This document shows, piece after piece, positions 1 through 4,728 of a stretch of 5,081 nucleotides of DNA. Source of the stretch: an uncultured Thermomonas sp. (GTDB taxonomy: Bacteria; Pseudomonadota; Gammaproteobacteria; Xanthomonadales; Xanthomonadaceae); contig CAMLJA010000165.1 of NCBI GenBank assembly GCA_946480065.1, forward strand, positions 1 to 5,081. Direction: 5' to 3'. A program made the translations under genes and the position numbers. Position 1 is the first letter of the stretch; the number at the start of each line of letters is the position of its first letter. Under the pieces are notes generated by a model. It saw nothing but the letters and a program-made list of their open reading frames with translations, did no database searches and was not told the origin of the DNA.

Positions 1-273
1 GGCGCGGTCGCGCAGATCGTCGGCCAGAAGCTGCGCGCGCTCGGCGCGGGGCGCCAGGCACTGTGCGTGACCCATCTTCCGCAGGTCGCCGCGCACGGGC
101 ACGCGCACTATCGCGTCAGCAAGTCCGAACAGGCCGGCGCGACGCACAGCGCGGTCGAAGTGCTCGATGCGAAGGCGCGCGAGGAGGAAATCGCGCGGAT
201 GCTCGGCGGCCTGGCCGTCGGCAAGGAAGCGCGCGCGGCCGCGCGCCGGTTGCTCAGCGACGCAGCTTCCTGA
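1..273 (+). CDS. recN: DNA repair protein RecN, C-terminal end (5' truncated by the window)
   Basis: The first 90 codons visible here, in frame 1 and ending in TGA at 271-273, are the C-terminal part of RecN. RecN is an SMC-like ATPase that acts at DNA double-strand breaks; the full protein is normally about 550 residues. The visible part includes the segment VTHLPQVAAHGHAHYRV, which is the switch-histidine (H-loop) region of the C-terminal ABC ATPase half and is highly characteristic of RecN. It is followed by the usual ending EEEIARMLGG...ARRLL. The Walker A motif, coiled coil, Walker B motif and start lie outside the window. The gene converges with fur and its last 20 bases overlap fur's last 20 bases on the opposite strand. 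Nothing in the visible part suggests a broken gene. Confidence 0.95.
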   Translation, partial: GAVAQIVGQKLRALGAGRQALCVTHLPQVAAHGHAHYRVSKSEQAGATHSAVEVLDAKAREEEIARMLGGLAVGKEARAAARRLLSDAAS

Positions 274-658
274 CGTACAGCACCAGGGCGTGGTCCTGGA
301 TCTCGTAGCCCTGCTCCGCCGCGATGCGGCGTTGCAGTTCCTCGATCTCGTCGTTGTGGAACTCGATGACCTTGCCCGTCTCCACGTCCACCATGTGGTC
401 ATGGTGCTCGCCGCGGTCGAGCTCGTACACCGCGTGGCCGCCCTCGAAGTTGTGCTTGAGCACCAGTCCCGCCGACTCGAACTGGGTCAGAACGCGGTAG
501 ATCGTGGCCAGGCCGATTTCCTCGCCGCCCCCCAGCAGCTGGCGGTAGATGTCCTCGGCGGTCATGTGGCGCGGCTTGCTGTGCTCCAGCAGCTCCAGGA
601 TCCGCATCCGCGGATGGGTCACCTTCAGGCCGGCCTTGCGTAGGTCCTGCGATTCCAT
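254..658 (-). CDS. fur: Ferric uptake regulator Fur
   Basis: Predicted 134-residue metal-dependent repressor of iron-uptake genes, a cytoplasmic dimer that binds DNA with Fe(II) as corepressor. The N-terminal winged helix (about residues 1-82) includes KVTHPRMRILELLE and the recognition segment IGLATIYRVLTQFESAGLV (48-66). The C-terminal dimerisation/metal domain carries the HHDHM motif (residues 85-89) followed by GKVIEF (95-100), and His123 lies in the last strand. There is no cysteine at all, so the CXXC structural zinc site of E. coli Fur is absent, as in Pseudomonas and Xanthomonas Fur. The start at 658 is chosen because a GGAG lies five bases upstream and MESQDLRK is the usual family start; an in-frame ATG at 769 would add 37 low-complexity residues. 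It is divergent from bamE and convergent with recN. Confidence 0.96.
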   Translation of the reverse strand: MESQDLRKAGLKVTHPRMRILELLEHSKPRHMTAEDIYRQLLGGGEEIGLATIYRVLTQFESAGLVLKHNFEGGHAVYELDRGEHHDHMVDVETGKVIEFHNDEIEELQRRIAAEQGYEIQDHALVLYVRKLRR

Positions 659-663
659 CGCCG

Positions 664-667
664 CTCC
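664..667 (-). promoter_or_regulatory. Ribosome binding site of fur
   Basis: On the minus strand GGAG is followed by five bases and then the ATG at 658-656. This site decides the 134-residue start over the longer reading frame that opens at 769. Confidence 0.6.
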
Positions 668-759
668 ATCGATGCGCGCCACCGCGCGCGACCGCGGGTG
701 GAGCCCGTTCGGCGCGGCGTGGCCCGGTGGCCGCGCGCAAGCCGTCGCGCGGGGAATCG

Positions 760-765
760 AGTGTA
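760..765 (-). promoter_or_regulatory. Candidate -10 box for fur
   Basis: The minus strand reads TACACT here, four of six bases matching TATAAT including the first TA and final T. It lies about 100 bases upstream of the fur ATG and overlaps the candidate bamE -10 on the other strand. No convincing -35 box is seen at 16-18 bases. This AT-rich patch stands out in an otherwise very GC-rich 140-base spacer. A compact, overlapping fur/omlA divergent promoter region is known in Pseudomonas, which fits, but the exact box is a guess. Confidence 0.3.
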
Positions 766-769
766 TCAT
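764..769 (+). promoter_or_regulatory. Candidate -10 box for bamE
   Basis: TATCAT on the plus strand matches TATAAT at five of six positions. It would place the transcript start near 776 and leave a leader of about 22 bases before the bamE ATG. That leader has no purine-rich ribosome binding site. No good -35 box is present at the expected distance, so the promoter may be weak or activator-dependent. Confidence 0.4.
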
Positions 770-798
770 CGGCGCTCACGCCACTGCCCCGCCGACCC

Positions 799-1191
799 AT
801 GCGCAAACTGCTCCCGATCCTCCTCGCGGTCCTGTTCGCAAGCGGGTGCGGCCTGGTCTACAGGCAGCCGATCTACCAGGGCAACCTGCTGGACAAGGCC
901 CAGGTGGACCAGCTGCAGCAGGGCATGGACCAGCGCCAGGTGATGGCGCTGCTGGGCACCCCCTCCATCCGCGACCCGTTCCACCAGGACCGCTGGGACT
1001 ACGCGGCCAGCCAGCGCATCGGCCGCACCGGCGCGCCCGAGGTCAAGGACATGACGCTGTGGTTCGAGGGCGGGCAGCTGGTCCGCTGGGAAGGCGAGTA
1101 CTTCCCCGAGCAGGACGCCGAACTCTCGCGCAACGCCAACATCTTCTTCGGCCCCAACCTGGCCAAGGACAAGGACAAGAAGGGCCGCTAA
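799..1191 (+). CDS. bamE: Outer-membrane lipoprotein BamE (OmlA/SmpA family)
   Basis: Predicted 130-residue lipoprotein of the BAM complex, which folds and inserts beta-barrel proteins into the outer membrane; BamE stabilises the BamA-BamD contact. The ATG at 799 gives a lipoprotein signal: MRK, then a hydrophobic stretch LLPILLAVLF, then the lipobox ASGC with the lipidated Cys at residue 17. Gly at +2 (no Asp) favours outer-membrane sorting. The SmpA/OmlA domain follows, with YRQPIYQGN (21-29), GMDQRQV (42-48), LLGTP (51-55), DPF (59-61) and W66, all matching the family signature. A Lys/Asp-rich tail (123-130) makes it longer than E. coli BamE (113 residues). An upstream in-frame GTG at 727 would bury the signal peptide, so it is rejected. 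No clear Shine-Dalgarno sequence precedes the ATG. The stop codon overlaps the rnfH stop on the other strand. Confidence 0.95.
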   Translation: MRKLLPILLAVLFASGCGLVYRQPIYQGNLLDKAQVDQLQQGMDQRQVMALLGTPSIRDPFHQDRWDYAASQRIGRTGAPEVKDMTLWFEGGQLVRWEGEYFPEQDAELSRNANIFFGPNLAKDKDKKGR

Positions 1192-1448
1192 CCGCGCCCT
1201 TTCGCGGCGCGCAGGCGCCGCGCCTGCTTGGGGTCCACCTGCAGCGGCCGCAGCAGCTCCACCCGGTCGCCCTCGCGCAGCGGCGTCGCCGGGGTGGCCG
1301 CCACCCCGAACACCGCCAGGCCGGTGAACCCGGGCTCCAGCGCCCAGCCCGCGGCCTGCAGCGCATCCGCCACCGTGGCCCCGGCCGCCAGCTCCACGCT
1401 GCACGCCTCGTGGCGATGCGGCCAGGCGCGCAGCAGCGAAACCCGCAT
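1188..1448 (-). CDS. rnfH: RnfH/RatB family ubiquitin-fold protein
   Basis: An 86-residue protein of the RnfH (UPF0125, RatB/PasI/YfjF) family, with a beta-grasp ubiquitin-like fold. The signature is near the C-terminus: [27 protein letters not shown] (43-69), then the ending [14 protein letters not shown] (71-84). [17 protein letters not shown] (18-34) is the first helix-turn of the fold. Its biochemical role is not settled. In E. coli the gene sits beside ratA and was once proposed as its antitoxin, but other members sit in rnf electron-transport operons. The ATG shares one base with the ratA stop (TGATG), so translation is probably coupled to ratA. The stop overlaps the bamE stop by four bases on the opposite strand. 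Confidence 0.9.
   Translation of the reverse strand: MRVSLLRAWPHRHEACSVELAAGATVADALQAAGWALEPGFTGLAVFGVAATPATPLREGDRVELLRPLQVDPKQARRLRAAKGRG
1211..1227 (+). terminator. Possible hairpin terminator after bamE, inside rnfH
   Basis: A perfect inverted repeat, GCAGGCG and CGCCTGC separated by CCG, begins 19 bases after the bamE stop. It could form a GC-rich seven-pair hairpin in the bamE transcript. Only TT follows, so it is not a good intrinsic terminator. It also encodes Arg/Ala-rich residues of RnfH on the other strand, so the symmetry may come from GC-rich codons. It might instead act as an RNA-stabilising 3' hairpin. Confidence 0.25.
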
Positions 1449-1876
1449 CAGCCGCCCCGGTCCGCTTCGCGCACGAAGTCGTCCACCATGCGGTCGGCCA
1501 GTCCCTGCATCCCCAGCGCCAGCGCCGGCCCCAGCACCCGGCTCTGGGGCTCGAACTCCAGCCGCAGCGTGACCTTGCAGGCGCATTCGTCGAGGGCATG
1601 GAATTCCCACCGCCCCTGCAGGCGCCGGAACGGCCCGTCGCGCAGCACCATGTCGATGTGATGCGGCGGCGACAGCGCGTTCTCGGTGGTGAACCAGGTG
1701 TGGAAGCCGCCGATGCCCAGGTCCAGCCGGGCCACCACCCGCGCCTCGTCGCGTTCCAGGACCTCGGCCTCGCGGCACCATTCGAACCGGCGCGGATAGG
1801 CCGCGACGTCGTTGACCAGCGCGAACATGCGCGAGGCCGCGTGCTCGACCAGGGCGCTGCGGGTGATGAGGGGCAT
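1448..1876 (-). CDS. ratA: RatA/Coq10-type START-domain protein
   Basis: A 142-residue single-domain protein of the SRPBCC/START superfamily (polyketide cyclase/Coq10 branch), corresponding to E. coli RatA (YfjG/PasT). Diagnostic stretches are [19 protein letters not shown] (6-24), YPRRFEWC (27-34), WFTTENAL (61-68), [10 protein letters not shown] (74-83), LQGRWEF (86-92) and the last helix [12 protein letters not shown] (124-135). E. coli RatA was reported to bind 50S subunits and block 70S formation. Close relatives of Coq10 bind ubiquinone-like lipids, and which role applies here cannot be told from sequence. The ATG at 1876 has GGAG (1885-1882) five bases upstream. It is divergent from smpB, as in E. 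coli, and it is coupled to rnfH downstream. Confidence 0.92.
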   Translation of the reverse strand: MPLITRSALVEHAASRMFALVNDVAAYPRRFEWCREAEVLERDEARVVARLDLGIGGFHTWFTTENALSPPHHIDMVLRDGPFRRLQGRWEFHALDECACKVTLRLEFEPQSRVLGPALALGMQGLADRMVDDFVREADRGG

Positions 1877-1881
1877 CGGGA

Positions 1882-1885
1882 CTCC
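1882..1885 (-). promoter_or_regulatory. Ribosome binding site of ratA
   Basis: GGAG on the minus strand, five bases before the ATG at 1876-1874. It supports the chosen ratA start. Confidence 0.6.
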
Positions 1886-1889
1886 GTGG

Positions 1890-1912
1890 CCGGCCGGCGC
1901 AAACGCGGCCGG
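1890..1912. repeat. Inverted repeat in the ratA/smpB divergent spacer
   Basis: CCGGCCG (1890-1896) and CGGCCGG (1906-1912) are perfect inverted copies separated by nine bases. They fill much of the 54-base spacer between the two start codons. The repeat could be an operator, or a hairpin in the ratA 5' leader just upstream of its ribosome binding site. In DNA this GC-rich, chance symmetry of CCGG/GGCC words is common. Confidence 0.3.
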
Positions 1913-1918
1913 ATCGGC

Positions 1919-1924
1919 GACAAT
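1919..1924 (+). promoter_or_regulatory. Candidate -10 box for smpB (near-leaderless)
   Basis: GACAAT matches TATAAT at four of six positions. It ends seven bases before the smpB ATG, so transcription would start at or very near the A of the start codon. No credible -35 box is seen. The ATG has only GGCGGG directly in front, too close to act as a normal ribosome binding site, which would agree with a leaderless message. Confidence 0.25.
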
Positions 1925-1930
1925 GGCGGG

Positions 1931-2425
1931 ATGAGCAAGAAGGCCGGCAAGGATAAGCCAAACGGCGGCGGCACCATCGCCCTGAACAAGCGTGCGCGCC
2001 ACGAATACCACTTCGAGGACACCCTCGAAGCCGGGCTTGCGCTGCAGGGCTGGGAAGTGAAGGCGATCCGCGCCGGGCGCGCCAACATCGTCGATGCCTA
2101 CGCGGTGGTGCTGGAGGGCGAACTGTTCCTGGTGGGCGCCCAGATCACCCCGCTGATCCAGGCCTCCACCCACGTGGTCGCCAACGACCGCCGAACCCGC
2201 AAGCTGCTGCTGCACCGCCGCGAGATCGACGTGCTGGTGGGCCGCGTGCAGCGCGACGGCTATACGCTGATCCCGACCTCCCTGTACTGGAAGGGCAACA
2301 AGGTCAAGGCGTCGCTGGCGCTGGCCCGCGGCAAGCAGCAGCACGACAAGCGCGAGGCCAGCAAGGAGCGCGACTGGGACCGCGAGAAGCAGCGGCTGAT
2401 GCGCCGGCACAACAAGGACGCGTAG
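1931..2425 (+). CDS. smpB: SsrA-binding protein SmpB
   Basis: Predicted 164-residue partner of tmRNA in trans-translation. It binds the tRNA-like domain of tmRNA and carries it into ribosomes stalled on broken mRNA. The N-terminal part has the family signature [20 protein letters not shown] (16-35), then [20 protein letters not shown] (38-57) of the OB-fold core, then [10 protein letters not shown] (91-100) and [16 protein letters not shown] (111-126). The C-terminal tail is basic ([22 protein letters not shown], 138-159). It includes the conserved DKR and the DW..R..K pattern that inserts into the empty mRNA channel as a helix. Length is typical for the family (about 160). Upstream in-frame codons back to 1598 are antisense to ratA and rejected. 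The stop is four bases from the convergent kinase gene. The tmRNA gene lies 2.3 kb further on, same strand. Confidence 0.97.
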   Translation: MSKKAGKDKPNGGGTIALNKRARHEYHFEDTLEAGLALQGWEVKAIRAGRANIVDAYAVVLEGELFLVGAQITPLIQASTHVVANDRRTRKLLLHRREIDVLVGRVQRDGYTLIPTSLYWKGNKVKASLALARGKQQHDKREASKERDWDREKQRLMRRHNKDA

Positions 2426-2429
2426 GGCC

Positions 2430-4631
2430 TCAGGCCGCGTCGGCGTCGCCCGGCCGGCCCAGCGTGAAGCGGAAGCAGGCGCCCTCGCCCGGGCGCCCGT
2501 CGGCCTCGATGGCGCCGCCGTGGCGCTCCACGATGCGCTTGACCGAGGCCAGCCCGATGCCGTGGCCGCTGAATTCGTCCTGGCTGTGCAGGCGCTGGAA
2601 GGGGCGGAACAGCTTGCCGGCGAACTGGGGGTCGAAGCCGGCGCCGTTGTCGCACACCCGGTAGGTGGCGCCGCCCGGGTCCTGCTGCATGTCCACCACG
2701 ATCCGCGCGCCGGCGGCGCCGCGGGTGAACTTCCATGCGTTGCCCATGAGGTTCTCCAGCAGCACGCGCAGCAGCGCCGGGTCGCCGTGCGCGCGCATGC
2801 CCGGCTGGATCCGCAGCTCCACCTGGCGGCCCGGCTCGGCGTCGGCCAGCGCCGCGCCCACCTCCGCCGCCAGCGCGCTCAGGTCGACGTCCGCCCACCC
2901 CAGACCGCTGCGCCCGATCCGCGACAGCTTCAGCAGCGCGTCGATCAGCTCGGCCATGCGCGAGGTGGCCTTGCGCACCCGCGCCAGGTAGTCGCGCCCG
3001 GTATCGTCAAGCGCGTCCGCGTAGCGCTCGCCCAGGATCCGGCTGAAGCCCTCGATCCCGCGCAGCGGCGCGCGCAGGTCGTGCGAGACGCTGTAGGCGA
3101 AGGATTCCAGCTCGCGGTTGGCCTCGCTCAGCTCGCGGGTGCGCGCGGCCACCCGCGCCTCCAGGGTGCGGTTGAGCGAAAGCACCGCCGCCTCGGCGCG
3201 CACGCGCTCGGTCACGTCCTCGACCTGGACCAGCCGCGCGATGTCGCGGTCCGGTTCGCCCGGCACCGGGGCGAAGGTCAGCTGGACATGGCGGAGGTCG
3301 CCATTGCGCCAGTGCAGGGTGCGGGTGGTGCGCACCGCGCTGCCCCCCTCATCGAGCGCCTGCACCTGGGCGGTCATGGCATCGGGCGGGCCGGCGTCGT
3401 CCAGCAGCGCGGCCAGCGGGATGCCCACCAGCTCTTCGCTGCTCCGCCCCACGATGCGGGCGAACGCCGGGTTGCTCTCGACGATCCGGTCGCGGGTATC
3501 CAGCAGCGCCTTGCCGATCGCCGAATACTGCATGGCGTTGCGGAAGCGCTGCTCGCTGCGGCGATAGGAGGACGTCATCGCGGCGGCCAGGCGGCGCGCC
3601 CGCGATTCGGTCGAGGCCAGGGTCCAGACCATCGCGAACAGCAGCAGCGACACCAGCACGCCCAGCGCCAGCAACCAGTTGAGGTTGACCAGCGTGGGGG
3701 CGGCCACGGTGGCCGGGCCGGAGAACACGTCGAAGCGCCAGCGCCTGCCGTGCACCTCCAGCGGCAGGCTGTGGGCGAAGGCGTTGTCGCCGGCGATGCC
3801 CGCGTCCTCGAACAGCAGCACCTGCGACGGCTCGGTGATGTCGACGATGCGCAGTTTCTCCACCCCGCGGGCGCCCACGGTGGCCCTCTGCAGCATGGGC
3901 AGCAGGCGGAACGGGAGGTAGACCCAGCCGCGCATGGCCGCGCGCCGCGCCGCCGGCGTGGCCGGAGTGGCGGCGCCCTGGTAGACGGGGCTGTACATCA
4001 GCATCCCGGGCACCGCCTTGCCGCCGTCCTGGACCAGGTGGACCTTGCCGGTCAGCCGGCTTTCGCCGCTGTCCATCGCCGCCTGCATGGCCGCACGCCG
4101 CACCGGCTCGGAGTACATGTCGAAGCCGATCGCCAGCAGGTTCTCCGGCGTGCGCGGCTCCAGGTAGACGATCGGCCCGTAGCGCCCGCGGCGCCCGCGC
4201 GGACGGACCTCGAACAACCCGTTCCCGGTGTCGCGCACGAGCAATTGGAGGTTGGCCAGCCCGGCCGGGTCGACGTAGGCGGCATAGCCCAGGCCGGTGA
4301 CCGAGGGGTAGCGCTCCGGCAGGGACAGCCCGTCGGCGTAGCTGCGCCAGTGCTGCGGGGCCGGCCACTGCACCGCGGCCACCATGGCCACCCCGCCGCG
4401 CAGCGTCAGGTCGAAATCGTCCAGCTGCCGGCCGACCAGGTTGGCGATCTGGGTCGCGCGGGCGCGGAAGCGTGCGTCCGCCGCCTGCAGGGCGCGGGTG
4501 CGCGCGTCGTGCCAGACCCCCACCACCAGCGCGAGCGAGAGCAGCAGCACCAGGGCCGCGAACGGGTAGCCGTAACGCCAGCGCGGCGGCGGCAGGGGGT
4601 TCGCGTGTTCGATAGGCTCTGCTCCGGACAT
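2430..4631 (-). CDS. CHASE-PAS membrane sensor histidine kinase, partnerless
   Basis: A 733-residue hybrid-free sensor kinase. Domains in order: short cytoplasmic N-terminus; membrane helix at about 22-40; periplasmic CHASE domain (about 60-275) with YPSVTGLGYAAYV (108-120), YLEPRTPENLLAIGFDMYSE (156-175) and LTGKVHLVQ (193-201); second membrane helix (about 315-339); PAS domain (about 358-475) with FRNAMQYSAIGKALLD; a coiled linker (about 476-510); HisKA with the phospho-acceptor His517 in SVSHDLRAPLRGI; HATPase with N-box ENLMGNAWKF (626-635), G1 DNGAGF (661-666), the F-box region LFRPF, and G2 GHGIGL (689-694). All catalytic residues look intact. CHASE domains sense small extracellular ligands, which here are unknown. 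No receiver domain or response-regulator gene is in the window. The ATG at 4631 is chosen because the region before it holds a promoter; an in-frame ATG at 4724 would add 31 residues. No ribosome binding site is evident. Confidence 0.93.
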   Translation of the reverse strand: MSGAEPIEHANPLPPPRWRYGYPFAALVLLLSLALVVGVWHDARTRALQAADARFRARATQIANLVGRQLDDFDLTLRGGVAMVAAVQWPAPQHWRSYADGLSLPERYPSVTGLGYAAYVDPAGLANLQLLVRDTGNGLFEVRPRGRRGRYGPIVYLEPRTPENLLAIGFDMYSEPVRRAAMQAAMDSGESRLTGKVHLVQDGGKAVPGMLMYSPVYQGAATPATPAARRAAMRGWVYLPFRLLPMLQRATVGARGVEKLRIVDITEPSQVLLFEDAGIAGDNAFAHSLPLEVHGRRWRFDVFSGPATVAAPTLVNLNWLLALGVLVSLLLFAMVWTLASTESRARRLAAAMTSSYRRSEQRFRNAMQYSAIGKALLDTRDRIVESNPAFARIVGRSSEELVGIPLAALLDDAGPPDAMTAQVQALDEGGSAVRTTRTLHWRNGDLRHVQLTFAPVPGEPDRDIARLVQVEDVTERVRAEAAVLSLNRTLEARVAARTRELSEANRELESFAYSVSHDLRAPLRGIEGFSRILGERYADALDDTGRDYLARVRKATSRMAELIDALLKLSRIGRSGLGWADVDLSALAAEVGAALADAEPGRQVELRIQPGMRAHGDPALLRVLLENLMGNAWKFTRGAAGARIVVDMQQDPGGATYRVCDNGAGFDPQFAGKLFRPFQRLHSQDEFSGHGIGLASVKRIVERHGGAIEADGRPGEGACFRFTLGRPGDADAA

Positions 4632-4637
4632 GAGCGA

Positions 4638-4666
4638 AGGATAACCGGCGCCGCCCGCGATGCCGA
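4638..4666 (-). promoter_or_regulatory. Candidate promoter of the histidine kinase, leaderless
   Basis: On the minus strand TCGGCA (4666-4661), 17 bases, then TATCCT (4643-4638). The -35 matches TTGACA at four of six positions and the -10 matches TATAAT at four. Transcription would begin about seven bases after the -10, at the A of the ATG at 4631. The absence of a Shine-Dalgarno sequence agrees with this. It lies back to back with the ssrA promoter. Confidence 0.4.
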
Positions 4667-4672
4667 TGGCCC

Positions 4673-4700
4673 TTGTGCCGGGGCGCGGCGGACCTATACT
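4673..4700 (+). promoter_or_regulatory. Promoter of ssrA
   Basis: TATACT (4695-4700) is a strong -10 box, five of six bases. TTGTGC (4673-4678) is a plausible -35 with 16-base spacing. The start of transcription would be near 4707, leaving a leader of about 22 bases that would be removed at 4729 by RNase P when the precursor tmRNA matures. This is the most consensus-like promoter in the window, as expected for an abundant RNA. Confidence 0.65.
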
Positions 4701-4728
4701 CGTTGCTGTCGGCGAGATCGACATTCCC

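Noticed and set aside
659..769. Longer fur start at 769
   Set aside because: It adds 37 residues absent from the family, and the ATG at 658 has a well-placed GGAG.
1188..1876. RatA/RnfH as a true toxin-antitoxin module
   Set aside because: The RatA/RatB names suggest it, but family knowledge does not support RnfH as a proven antitoxin, the pair is core-genome conserved, and RatA is related to ubiquinone-binding Coq10. I annotate them as conserved neighbours only.
766..2088. A 440-codon minus-strand frame and a 370-codon plus-strand frame (549-1661) across bamE, rnfH and ratA
   Set aside because: Both cut through several well-identified genes in other frames and give Arg/Ala/Pro-rich translations without family motifs, as expected for stop-poor high-GC DNA.
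2426..2436. Small palindrome GGCCTCAGGCC at the smpB/kinase junction as a bidirectional terminator
   Set aside because: The symmetry leaves only about four pairs with a three-base loop and no T-tract on either strand, so termination cannot be claimed.
4632..4724. Longer histidine-kinase start at 4724
   Set aside because: The extra 31 residues are Pro/Gly/Ala-rich, would be read through both the predicted kinase promoter and the ssrA promoter, and lie ahead of a normal N-terminus that runs straight into the first membrane helix.
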